This document shows, piece after piece, positions 8,376 to 16,148 of a stretch of DNA of 64,000 bases; the first letter of the stretch is position 1; every line of letters starts with the position of its first letter. The notes under the pieces were generated by a model. That model was not told where the DNA came from, did no database searches, and saw only the letters and a program-made list of their open reading frames with translations. Position numbers and translations under genes: made by a program. Source of the stretch: Sandaracinobacter neustonicus (GTDB taxonomy: Bacteria > Pseudomonadota > Alphaproteobacteria > Sphingomonadales > Sphingomonadaceae); NCBI RefSeq assembly GCF_006385875.1, contig NZ_VFSU01000010.1:23533-87532 (forward strand). Direction: 5' to 3'.

Positions 8376-8638
8376 CGCCGGCTCCGGGCGATGGCCGAAT
8401 CCGCGCGCGGCATGAGGTCGTTCTGGCCCGGATCGGACGTCGAGTGCTTAATGCCGATGTCGGCCCAGGCGCGCAGGTCATCGACCGAATAGACCACCCG
8501 GCCGCCGATGCGGCGGTAGGCCGGGCCGGTCCCGAAATAGCGGTGCTTCTCAAGGGTCCGGCCGGAGAGGCCGAGAAACCGGGCGGCTTCCGGGGTGCGC
8601 AGGAAGCGGGGCGGCAGGTTTGTGGGCGTATCGGACAA
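8372..8638 (-). CDS. AlpA/excisionase-like helix-turn-helix protein
   Basis: A short DNA-binding protein of the MerR/AlpA-like helix-turn-helix group. RFLRTPEAARFLGLSGRTLEKHRYFGTGPAYRRIGGRVVYSVDDLRAW is here read as helix, turn, recognition helix and wing. A TTG at 8638 is preferred because AGGAG lies 8 bases upstream; it gives 88 residues and drops a 35-residue extension with no site. In related elements this gene is followed by repA and parA, but here it runs directly into the DUF2840 gene with a 4-bp overlap. It probably controls the transfer or excision genes. Confidence 0.75.
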   Translation of the reverse strand: MSDTPTNLPPRFLRTPEAARFLGLSGRTLEKHRYFGTGPAYRRIGGRVVYSVDDLRAWADIGIKHSTSDPGQNDLMPRADSAIARSRR

Positions 8639-8767
8639 GTGTCGGCTCCTGCGGGCAGTGGCGGCAGGAGGCGTAATTGTCAGAATTGGCGCAGCCGGGT
8701 GGGGTATGAAGATGTGCGGCTGCACGGATGCGACCACCCCCAAAGGGTGTCGAAAAAGGGCTGCGAA

Positions 8768-9551
8768 TCAGCGGATGCGGAGGAGTTTGCGGTAGTCGCC
8801 GTTCATCATCGCGATGCCATCGCGGACCAGGCGCACAACGAACGAGCGCGTCGCCGACATTTTCCAGTCGCTCGCGGACAGCCGGGCGGCATCGCCGCGT
8901 CCCAGTGCGGTGGCGATCTCGCGGTAGGTCGCGCCCTCGTCGCGCAGGTCCAGTGCGCGGAGCATCAGGTTGAGCCGCGCCATCCGATAGGCGGTTAGCG
9001 GCCAACCGCGCGGCAGCGGCCCTACCGCTCGGCCGAGCACCCGGCGGTGGAAGCGCAACAGGCTAGCGATGCGCGTGATGAAATCCTTGTCCAACGGGAT
9101 AACGGCGGCGAGCGGCCGGCCGGGCTGCGGATCGCGCAGCCACAGCCGATGCTCGCCGGCCGCATCGGCGACAATGACATGGCGTCCTTCAATTCCAGCT
9201 TGGTCGGCGAGCAACGCACCGAGGGCGCGCGGATCAACCGGAGTGGCGGTTTTGAATCCATCCGGTGCGGCGTCGAGAATGACCGTGACGGCGGTCAGTT
9301 CCGGACGCCAAACAACCGGGTCTGAAAAGTCATCCGGCGCCGTGGCGAAAAGACAACCCCCAGCGCCGCGCGAACGCCGTTTCGGCGGCGTTCTTCGCGA
9401 CGGCGCCGTCCGCGATGCGTTGCTGCATCTGCGCATGTTCGGCGCGATAGGTGTGGTTTCGCCGCAAAAACTCGGCGGCTAGATCGGCGCGACCGAGCGC
9501 GTCGGACAGATTGCCGGCGCGCCTCTGGCGCCGGCTCGGCGGCGTCGGCAT
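8768..9551 (-). pseudogene. DUF2285 protein gene split by a frameshift
   Basis: Two overlapping frames look like one broken gene. The upstream frame starts at 9551 with GGAGG five bases away and encodes DLAAEFLRRNHTYRAEH and AFARRWGL, the N-terminal module usually fused to DUF2285. It then runs to a stop at 9330. The downstream frame (to 8768) supplies CLFATAPDDFSDPVVWRPEL and the DUF2285 domain ending in RDGIAMMNGDYRKLLRIR. Removing one base from the run of five C (plus strand) at 9357-9361 joins them as RRWGCLFATAPDD, as in intact relatives. It could be a real mutation, a sequencing error in a homopolymer, or programmed slippage. Confidence 0.7.
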
Positions 9552-9695
9552 TGCATCCTCCAATCGCGCTATGCGCAGATTTCGGAGGATGAAAGTCGCC
9601 GCCTTACCCAACGCATGATAGCGGCAAGGATGAGTTCAACCATGCCGCGCGCGCTGCGACGGAAGCAATGAATTGATACCAAAATGGATTAAAAC

Positions 9696-9968
9696 TTAAC
9701 GACTTAGCGGGCGCTCGCAGCCGAGCAGATGCGCGTAACCAACCTCCGTCATCCACCGCGCGCGAGCAAGGTGGCTATCGTGCATCGCCTTGGCTCGTTG
9801 CGGCTCGGCGGCTGGGTCTACGCCGAGAATCACGGCCGCCGCCTCGCGCCAGTCCGCTCCTCCTTCGTCCGCATCGAGCAGCCGCAAATAGACAGTGAGA
9901 TGGCTTTCGTCATAGGCCGTGAGCTGCGATACCTCCGGCGCGCGATCGGCGAATTGGCTGGTGCTCAT
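9696..9968 (-). CDS. Small DUF2285-like protein
   Basis: A 90-residue protein with the pattern LTAYDESHLTVYLRLLDADEGGADW and a C-terminal SHLARARWMTEVGYAHLL. Short proteins of this kind recur next to regulators in alphaproteobacterial conjugative elements and are usually filed under DUF2285; the function is unknown. The ATG at 9968 has a weak GGGGA site. It is transcribed divergently from the XRE regulator at 10126, with a 157-bp shared promoter region. Confidence 0.65.
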   Translation of the reverse strand: MSTSQFADRAPEVSQLTAYDESHLTVYLRLLDADEGGADWREAAAVILGVDPAAEPQRAKAMHDSHLARARWMTEVGYAHLLGCERPLSR

Positions 9969-10125
9969 GGTGTCCCCGTTAACCAGCCTAGCTCAAAAAA
10001 CAGAACCGGATATGCGCAAGCCTTGCATCGTTAGATGCACCTCCCGCAGCGGCGGATAGTGCGATTTAGCCAATACAACTGATATGGGATAAACCGGATG
10101 AGATGTATCGTCCAGCTTCGCGCGC

Positions 10126-10353
10126 ATGGATATGCGCCGCCTAGTGGGATTGAACTTCGCTAAGCTGAGGAAGGATAAGGGCTTTACCCAAGAGCGCTTT
10201 GCCGAGACGTCCGGCTTTACCCAACAATATGTCAGCGATCTGGAGCGCGGCCGGCGCAATCCGACCGTCGTCACCTTGTTTCACTTGGCTTCCGCGCTTG
10301 GCGTCACGCCCGCCGATCTTGTTGCCGAACTCGATCCGTCCGAAACCGACTAG
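10126..10353 (+). CDS. XRE-family transcriptional regulator
   Basis: A 75-residue Cro/C1-type helix-turn-helix protein. LRKDKGFTQERFAETSGFTQQYVSDLERGRRNPT carries helix 2 and recognition helix 3, and LFHLASALGVTPADLV closes the five-helix domain. No ligand or protease domain follows, so it is a stand-alone repressor, probably acting on its own promoter and on the divergent gene at 9968. It is the only plus-strand gene in the maintenance block of the element. Confidence 0.85.
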   Translation: MDMRRLVGLNFAKLRKDKGFTQERFAETSGFTQQYVSDLERGRRNPTVVTLFHLASALGVTPADLVAELDPSETD

Positions 10354-10374
10354 CTTCGCAAAACTTCGACGCGA

Positions 10375-10436
10375 GCCGGGCACCAGCCCGGCGAGCGCGC
10401 CGTTGCGGCCGCGCGGACCTTGGGACGCGCGGCCGC
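10375..10436 (+). terminator. Two hairpins downstream of the XRE gene
   Basis: GCCGGGC-ACCA-GCCCGGC occupies 10375-10392, and an 11-bp perfect stem GCGGCCGCGCG/CGCGCGGCCGC occupies 10405-10436. They lie between convergent genes and probably stop transcription from the XRE side. No T-run follows either, so efficiency is uncertain. Confidence 0.5.
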
Positions 10437-10476
10437 CGCCGATCCAGCGCAGCGGATCGGCGCGAAAATGGCAAAG

Positions 10477-10505
10477 CCGCAGGGCCGGAAACTCCGGCCC
10501 TGCGG
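10477..10505 (-). terminator. Terminator hairpin of the DUF932 gene
   Basis: A 13-bp perfect stem, CCGCAGGGCCGGA with loop AAC, starts 10 bp beyond the DUF932 stop. Read on the minus strand it is followed by a T-containing stretch (CTTTGCCATTTT). The position and stem suit a rho-independent terminator. Confidence 0.65.
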
Positions 10506-10514
10506 TAGTTATGG

Positions 10515-11357
10515 TCAGGCCGCTTTGAGGCGCTGCATCCCCTCGGCCAGCGTCCAGAGCGCGCGGTTGAGCGTCACATTCTGGTCGATGCCGTTGATCG
10601 CGCGGGTCTGCGCGCGGCGGATACGGCCCTCGGCATTGCGCTTACGGCCCTGCAACCCGCCACGAACCACATTCTCCTGAATGACGTTGAACGTGGTCCA
10701 TAGGCTGCGGTCCACATCCTCGCGGCGGCGTGGCTCGATGATCTGCTCGGGCCGAATCGGGCTCTCATCATCGCCATAACGGGCGACAAGGCTGACTTCG
10801 CCGAGCAAGCGTTGCTCATCGGGCGAAAGCTGGATCGCCTTCATAGACTCGCTGGCGTCGACCAGCCGGGGGAAATCCTCCGCGACAGTGAACACGCCTT
10901 CGATAATGTCATGCTCGATATTGCCTTTATGCGGCACGCGGACTTCCTCGAACCGCTCGCCTGCAATCATGCTGTTGGTGCAGACAAAGCGCAGCATCCC
11001 GGCGAACATCTGATAGGCGCTTGTCCCATCATGGCTGTTCACGATGATGACTTCGGCGGCTTCGGGCTTGCCGATGCCGTCATCCCGACGCAGGCGCAGC
11101 ATGTGCTTGGCGTGGCCGTGTCGGCTGCCGTCGCGCGGCACCGACTGGACTGCGAAGAACGGCGACCACCCCTCCCGGCGTAGCCCTTCCACGATGTCGA
11201 TGGTGGGAACATAGACATACCGCTCCGAACGGCTGTCGTGCGCCTCGCGGGCGAAGATGGACGGGACATGCCGATAGAGCGCCTCGTTGTCGAGCGGCTC
11301 CCGGCCGCTGATCTGATGGGCGTTGCGGCCGAACCGGGTGGCAAGCTGGTAGTGCAT
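10515..11357 (-). CDS. DUF932 family plasmid/phage-like protein
   Basis: A 280-residue member of DUF932, a family carried by plasmids, phages and integrative elements with no settled biochemical role. Conserved parts seen are YVYVPTIDIVEGLRREGWSPFFAVQS, HMLRLRR with a following VIIVNSHDGTSAYQMFAGM, and RFVCTNSMI. The start at 11357 has a strong AAGGAGG site and gives the family-typical N-terminus MHYQLATRFG. It stands alone, with its own terminator and a 285-bp leader region. Confidence 0.85.
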   Translation of the reverse strand: MHYQLATRFGRNAHQISGREPLDNEALYRHVPSIFAREAHDSRSERYVYVPTIDIVEGLRREGWSPFFAVQSVPRDGSRHGHAKHMLRLRRDDGIGKPEAAEVIIVNSHDGTSAYQMFAGMLRFVCTNSMIAGERFEEVRVPHKGNIEHDIIEGVFTVAEDFPRLVDASESMKAIQLSPDEQRLLGEVSLVARYGDDESPIRPEQIIEPRRREDVDRSLWTTFNVIQENVVRGGLQGRKRNAEGRIRRAQTRAINGIDQNVTLNRALWTLAEGMQRLKAA

Positions 11358-11607
11358 TTTGGCCTCCTTGGGCTTGGGTTTCCGCGCAGCGGAGCGCCGC
11401 GCTGAAACCCTGCCCGTCGGCGAGACCGGGGGTGCAAACGGAAAGCGGCTTCGCGGGGAACCGGCTGCACGGAACGCGCTCGCGCGTGGAGGAAGCTGGG
11501 CGGAAGCTGCTTGAAGTGCGCCGGGGCAGCGCCCCAAGCACCTCCGACAACATGCCGGGCCGATTGGCCCGTCCGCTTTGAAAACCGACGAGACAAACGC
11601 GCGAAGA

Positions 11608-11632
11608 CGCCCCGCTCCGAAGGAGCGGGGCG
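11608..11632 (-). terminator. Terminator hairpin of the second DUF736 gene
   Basis: A perfect 11-bp stem CGCCCCGCTCC-GAA-GGAGCGGGGCG lies 11 bp past the stop at 11644. On the minus strand the sequence after it holds scattered T residues. Confidence 0.55.
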
Positions 11633-11643
11633 CCGTGCCGGGG

Positions 11644-11943
11644 TCAGCGCGACCAGATCAGCGCATATTCGCCGGCGGTGTCCGTCTCGGACAGGGTGGC
11701 GTAGATCGGGGCCGGGAAGGTGGGATCGTCCAGCTTGACCGAGATGTATTCGCGGTTCTCGCGGCTGGTCTTCTTCCATCCCGCGCCGCACTCGACCGAA
11801 CCGACCGCGAGGCGGTAGTCGGGGGCTTTCTCGCTCTCCTTGTCGATCGGCCGGAGGGTGGCCTTGGCGTTGAGGGTGAGCGTCTTGATGGTTCCGGTGA
11901 AGGAGCCGTTGGCCGCCTGGGTGAAGGTGCCGATGGTCGCCAT
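11644..11943 (-). CDS. DUF736 family protein (second copy)
   Basis: A 99-residue DUF736 protein beginning MATIGTFTQAANGSFTGTIKTLTL and ending YISVKLDDPTFPAPIYATLSE. It is clearly homologous to the copy at 6955-7290 but divergent, so it is not a recent duplication. The start at 11943 follows an AAGGAA site. It lies between DUF932 and the ParB-like gene in a maintenance block. Function unknown. Confidence 0.85.
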   Translation of the reverse strand: MATIGTFTQAANGSFTGTIKTLTLNAKATLRPIDKESEKAPDYRLAVGSVECGAGWKKTSRENREYISVKLDDPTFPAPIYATLSETDTAGEYALIWSR

Positions 11944-12603
11944 GTCAAAGTTCCTTTCGATCTCGGGCCGCGACCGCCGCGGCCTCGATGGCGATCGGTG
12001 AAGCGGGGATGATCGGGCGCGCACCGCTTGCGGCCGAAGCGCAGCGGAGGATGGCGACGCGCGGCTTTTTTGTTTCGCGATGCAAAGCCGAAGGCGGCGG
12101 AAAAAAGCCGCGCGGCGGCGTTGCACCAGGCCGAGCAAGGCGAAGCCGGCCCCGGTTAGATCAAGCCAATCGAGAGGCCGCGCGGTCATGCCGAAGCCGA
12201 AACCAGACGCCTTGGCGCACCTCGCGACTTGACAGGCGGAAAACGGCTGCTGTGCTCAACCCCGCGATCAGCAAACGACCGACAACGGAGGCGATCATGG
12301 GATGGCGGGCGCAAACGACGGCCCGCAACCTCGACAAACATACATCGAATGCGACGTGGGATTTGCAGTCCCTGAACCGCAGTATCGTCATCGCGACGCG
12401 ACCCCGCCTCCAGGGTGTGACAAGCTCAATCGGCGAACCGATCGCCAAGACGCTGCCCGTCAATACGCCACCCGTTGCGCCTCCCTTGGGAGGATCGCGT
12501 GTTCGCAAAACGAAAGCGGCCGCGCCCCAACGGGCGCGGCCGCGATTTTTCGCCGGCCGAAATGAAAGGCCGGGACCGCTCGCGCGGCCCCGGCCTGATG
12601 CCG
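11944..12603. other. 660-bp gap without a convincing gene
   Basis: Frames of 100-300 codons cross this stretch on both strands but are proline/arginine-rich or interrupted and resemble nothing known. It holds the DUF736 promoter and leader at the low end and the ParB-like gene's terminator at 12516-12543. An AT-richer patch at 12330-12400 is unexplained. Confidence 0.5.
12516..12543 (-). terminator. Terminator hairpin between the ParB-like and DUF736 genes
   Basis: A perfect 12-bp stem GCGGCCGCGCCC-CAAC-GGGCGCGGCCGC. ATTTTT follows on the plus strand, and on the minus strand TTTCGTTTT follows. It can therefore act in both directions and probably ends the ParB-like transcript. Confidence 0.7.
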
Positions 12604-14673
12604 CTATTCGGCGGCGACGGCGAAGGACGCTTCGCCGTCCTCCGCTTCGGTATCGGGAGCCTCCGCTTCGGACGGCTGCTCCACGCTTCCCACCTCTTCG
12701 ACCTCGACGGGCGCGGGCTGCTCCGCTTCCGCCTTCGGCGTCCGCAGCGCGGCGGGAAGCCAGCCGCTCCCGGCCAGACGCTGCTCGGCGGCCTCGGCCA
12801 TTTCCGGCTTCTTCTTGTCCGCGATATGGCGCGCGGCATCCTCGGAAACGCCTTCGGCGACGGCTTCAAGGATATGCGCCTTGGTGACGCGGCCAAGGTA
12901 GCTGTCCACGGTGGGCGTCCAGTCCTTCGCCATGTCCAGCGCGAGCGCGGTCGCCAGCCTGTCCGCCGTTTGCAGCGTCCGGGGTTTGCGGTCCCACGGC
13001 AGGCGCAGCGCGTTGACGGTGCGGGACGCGCAATGCGCCAGCAGCGCCAGCCGCTTCTCATCGTCCAGCCCGACGATGAAGCCCCACAGGTCCGCAACAT
13101 CACGCGGCATCCGCTCGGCCCATGCCTCGCGGGCCTCGTTCGCCTTTGCGGCCAGCGAAGTATCCTCGATCCCGTCCGCATGGCTGCCAAGCGGCGTCAC
13201 GGTCGGACGAACCTCAAGACAACCGGCCTCGGCGTAGCTGTAGAACAGTTGCGCCGTGAGCGTGTGGGTCAGGGCGATCAGCGCCAGATCGGGCCGCTCG
13301 CCAAGCGCCACGCGAAGGGCCAGCGTCCGATGGGCGGACAGGTCGCGGGTGAGGCTGTCGGAAATCGGCTTGCCCGGTTCCTCGTCCTCTTCCTCGATCT
13401 CCTGCACGTCCTCGTCGCCGTCCTCGGCCTGCTCGTCCTCCACGGCCTTCGGGTCGAAGGCTTCGTCCTCGGGTTGCGGGTCCGCCAGCGCCTCGTCCTC
13501 GGCACGGACGAAACCACGCTCGACCCTGACACTGCCGTCATGGTGAAGCACGACGAACGCGCCGCCATGCGCGATCACGCTGGCGTCGTAGGCGGAACGC
13601 TTCTCGGAAATGGCGTCGATCTCGTCGGACACCGCCTCCAGCTTCGCCGCCACGTCCTCGGACATCTCGTCGTAGGACGAATAACCCTCGGCAAGCTCGT
13701 CATGCTCGGCGGACAGCGCCTCCAACCGCGCCTCGTCCTCGTCGGACAGGGCGATAGTCTGCGGATAGAAGCGCCGCATCCCGTGGGCGTGGGGATAGTC
13801 GATATGCGCCTCGGCCCATTTCCAGCCCTCGGCCTGAACCTCGCCCGCGATCTCGCGCAGCTTCTCGGCGGCGAGCATGTCAAGCAAGCTCGCATCCTCG
13901 AAGAACCCGCCCCGGTCCTCGCTGAACAGGTCGCGGATGATGTTGCCGCCCGCCTCGATATAGGCGTCGGCTCCGACGAACACCGCACGGCGATCATCGG
14001 CGGGCACGTTGGCGGCGGTCATGTCGCGCCGGATGATCCACGGCTCGCGATTGTGGTGCAGACCCTCGAAAACCTGCTCCTGCCGGGTGTGGTCCTCGGT
14101 GACGGCGAAGGCCATAAGCTGGTCCAGCGTAAGCCCGTCCTCCCGATAAACCTGCAACAGCTTCGGGCTGACAGCGCCCAAGCGAAGCCGCTGCTTCACC
14201 ACGCCCGCCGACACGCCGAACCGCGCGCCGATCTCCTGCGCCCCCCAACCCTTGTCGTTGGAAAGCTCCGCGAACCGCTCGAACTGGTCGGCGGGGTGCA
14301 TGGGCGTCCGGGTCACGTTCTCGTCCAGACTGATCTCGGCGGGGTCGTTCGCCGTATCCAGCCAGCAGCGCACCGACTCGGATTTCTTGATCTGCTTGCG
14401 CTTGACGCGCAGCAGCATCGCCAGCCTGCGGCCTTCGCCAGCGGTGACGAGATAATAGCCGGTCGGCGTCCCGTCCTCTTTAGCTTCCGGTTCCACGACA
14501 AGGTTCTGGATCAACCCCTTGTGCTGGATCGAAGCGGCCAGCGCCTCGATAGCGGCTTCCCCATGCGGCACCTTGCGGGCATTGCGCGGGGACTTCTTCA
14601 GCTTAGCGAGCGGCACGAAAATCTCGACGCCCGACACGGGCTCGGCGGCTACGGTTTCGGTAACAGCGTTCAT
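12604..14673 (-). CDS. Large ParB/Spo0J-like nuclease-domain protein
   Basis: A 689-residue protein with an N-terminal ParB-type domain (about 15-120), including KLKKSPRNARK, IEALAASIQHKGLIQNLVV and GEGRRLAML. A KorB/ParB-like helix-turn-helix region follows (WGAQEIGARFGVSAGVVKQRLRLGAVSP, about 145-172). The middle is helical, with an acidic linker around 420-475. It is about twice the length of chromosomal ParB and belongs to the large plasmid/ICE group. The start at 14673 has an AAGGAG site. There is no parA beside it, so a role in gene regulation or element stability is as likely as classical partition. Confidence 0.8.
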   Translation of the reverse strand: MNAVTETVAAEPVSGVEIFVPLAKLKKSPRNARKVPHGEAAIEALAASIQHKGLIQNLVVEPEAKEDGTPTGYYLVTAGEGRRLAMLLRVKRKQIKKSESVRCWLDTANDPAEISLDENVTRTPMHPADQFERFAELSNDKGWGAQEIGARFGVSAGVVKQRLRLGAVSPKLLQVYREDGLTLDQLMAFAVTEDHTRQEQVFEGLHHNREPWIIRRDMTAANVPADDRRAVFVGADAYIEAGGNIIRDLFSEDRGGFFEDASLLDMLAAEKLREIAGEVQAEGWKWAEAHIDYPHAHGMRRFYPQTIALSDEDEARLEALSAEHDELAEGYSSYDEMSEDVAAKLEAVSDEIDAISEKRSAYDASVIAHGGAFVVLHHDGSVRVERGFVRAEDEALADPQPEDEAFDPKAVEDEQAEDGDEDVQEIEEEDEEPGKPISDSLTRDLSAHRTLALRVALGERPDLALIALTHTLTAQLFYSYAEAGCLEVRPTVTPLGSHADGIEDTSLAAKANEAREAWAERMPRDVADLWGFIVGLDDEKRLALLAHCASRTVNALRLPWDRKPRTLQTADRLATALALDMAKDWTPTVDSYLGRVTKAHILEAVAEGVSEDAARHIADKKKPEMAEAAEQRLAGSGWLPAALRTPKAEAEQPAPVEVEEVGSVEQPSEAEAPDTEAEDGEASFAVAAE

Positions 14674-15109
14674 CACACTACTCCTTCTAAAACCACACAC
14701 ACCCCGGAATGGGGTGGGCGGCGAAAGAGCGACCGGCAGGCCCGCCGGCGGAGCCGGGCAGCATCCGCAGGACCGGAACGCAGAGGAGGTAAGCGCGCCT
14801 GCGCGCGTTGCGGCCTGGCGCGGCGGGCCTAGAGGGAAGCGACGCCCACCCCATCGCGGGAAGTGCAACGACCGTCAACGCGATCGGGCTGGCGGAGCCC
14901 TGGCCCGATCTCCGCAGCGGGAAGAATCCGATCCGCATGGCGGATTGACCGATTGGGCGCGCGAGCGCCCCACGCCAGTCCGGTCGTCACCCGGCAGGGA
15001 CGAGACCCTTGAGGGGCTCGGTCGGAGCGGAGCGGAGATAGGGCGGCGGTCCCGCAGGGAGGCGCCAAACCTTCTGAGCTTGCAACTTTCAACAGCATCG
15101 ACTAATATG
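14674..15109. other. Intergenic region between divergent ParB-like and toxin-antitoxin genes
   Basis: About 436 bp with no convincing gene; open frames on both strands are shadow-like. It should hold divergent promoters. A hairpin GGGCGC-GCGA-GCGCCC lies near 14956-14971. An AT-rich stretch just before the antitoxin gene is the best promoter candidate. Confidence 0.5.
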
Positions 15110-15122
15110 AAGTCATTGACTT
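15110..15122 (+). promoter_or_regulatory. Candidate antitoxin operator
   Basis: The palindrome AAGTCA-T-TGACTT ends 12 bp before the antitoxin ATG. Ribbon-helix-helix antitoxins of this type repress their own operon by binding short inverted repeats in the promoter. The site also carries part of the leader just upstream of the GGAGG ribosome-binding site. Confidence 0.5.
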
Positions 15123-15134
15123 ATGGAGGCCCGC

Positions 15135-15383
15135 ATGGCGGTGATGACGATCCGAAACATCGACGATGTGATCAAGAAGCGCCTCCGCGTGCGCGCGGCC
15201 GTCAATGGCCGCTCGATGGAAGACGAGGCCCGCGACATCCTGCGCTCGGCGCTCTCCACAGACGATGCGCGACCCCGCAATCTCGCTCAAGCAATCCGTG
15301 AAAGGTTCGGCCCGTTGGGCGGCGTCGATCTGCCTCCCATGCCGCGCGAAGCGATCCGGCCGCCGGTGGATTTCGGCGAATGA
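15135..15383 (+). CDS. FitA-like ribbon-helix-helix antitoxin
   Basis: An 82-residue antitoxin. The N-terminal MTIRNIDDVIKKRLRVRAA with NGRSMEDEARDILRSAL is the FitA-type ribbon-helix-helix fold, and the acidic/proline C-terminus should wrap the toxin. The ATG at 15135 is chosen over one 12 bp upstream because GGAGG is five bases away. It overlaps the toxin gene by 4 bp (ATGA). The pair would stabilise the integrated element. Confidence 0.85.
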   Translation: MAVMTIRNIDDVIKKRLRVRAAVNGRSMEDEARDILRSALSTDDARPRNLAQAIRERFGPLGGVDLPPMPREAIRPPVDFGE

Positions 15384-15802
15384 TCGTCCTCGACACCAAC
15401 GTCATCTCCGAGCTGATGCGGCGCGAGCCTGACCCCAGGGTCATGGCGTGGATCGCCGAGCAGCCGATGGCGGGCGTGTTTACGACGACGCTGACACAGG
15501 CGGAAATCTTCTACGGTCTGGCCCTACTTCCCGAGGGACGCCGCCGCGATGATCTGCTCGCGGCCGCACGTCCGATGTTCGATGTCGATCTGGCAGGGCG
15601 CGTGCTGCCGTTCGATACCGACGCGGCGCTTTTCTACCCCGAGATCGCCGCCGGTCGGAAACAGAGTGGCAAGCCGATCAGTCAGATTGACGCGCAGATT
15701 GCCGCCATCGTGCGCTCGCGCGGTGCGCGGCTGGCGACTCGTAACGTCCGCGATTTCGTCGATTGCGGGATTACGGTTGTCGATCCGTGGGGCGAAGCAT
15801 GA
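15380..15802 (+). CDS. VapC/FitB-like PIN-domain toxin
   Basis: A 140-residue PIN-domain ribonuclease toxin. MIVLDTNVISELMR supplies the first acidic residue (D5). TQAEIFYG supplies the conserved glutamate, and ISQIDAQIAAIVRSRGARLATRNVRDF gives the last acidic residues, including the D of ATRNVRDF. Length is normal and no damage is seen. RNA targets of FitB-type toxins vary and cannot be read from the sequence. Confidence 0.88.
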   Translation: MIVLDTNVISELMRREPDPRVMAWIAEQPMAGVFTTTLTQAEIFYGLALLPEGRRRDDLLAAARPMFDVDLAGRVLPFDTDAALFYPEIAAGRKQSGKPISQIDAQIAAIVRSRGARLATRNVRDFVDCGITVVDPWGEA

Positions 15803-15884
15803 CGCCCGCCGCAGCACGCCCCTATCTGCGCTACACCGCGACAGAGGCTTTGCACGCGGCGCGGCCGCGACGCAGCGTGTCGGA

Positions 15885-16130
15885 ATGGCCCTTCCGCGCA
15901 AGCTCCGCCGCCGCACGCCTCGTCGCTGGGCCGAAAGCCCGCATGACCTGCACGACTACACCAACCGCGTCGCGCCGCGCCGGGCTTCGCGTCCGGTGCG
16001 CGAGGATGACGGGCCGATCGTCGTCACTGACGATTGGCCGGAGCAGGTTCCGATCGGCGACGCCGAGCTGCGCGCGATCGAAGGCCATATGCGGCAAGAG
16101 CTGGACAAGCTGTTCGGACCGCTGCCGTGA
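15885..16130 (+). CDS. Small hypothetical protein upstream of the recombinase
   Basis: An 81-residue frame beginning MALPRKLRRRTPRRWAESP: a basic N-terminus, then an acidic C-terminus (DDGPIVVTDDWPEQVP and ELRAIEGHMRQELDKLF). The composition looks like a real protein, while the overlapping frame becomes Ser/Cys/Arg-rich. No Shine-Dalgarno is visible at this ATG. The other frame opens with an ATG at 15799 overlapping the toxin stop (MTPAAARPYLRYTATEALH), so translation may enter there and the two parts may have been joined in an ancestor. It ends 18 bp before the recombinase gene. No function is proposed. Confidence 0.5.
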   Translation: MALPRKLRRRTPRRWAESPHDLHDYTNRVAPRRASRPVREDDGPIVVTDDWPEQVPIGDAELRAIEGHMRQELDKLFGPLP

Positions 16131-16148
16131 AGTGAGGAGTGAAGCGTC

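Noticed and set aside
12161..12508. 115-codon minus-strand frame in the gap before the ParB-like gene
   Set aside because: It lacks a ribosome-binding site, overlaps frames on the other strand and shows no family resemblance.
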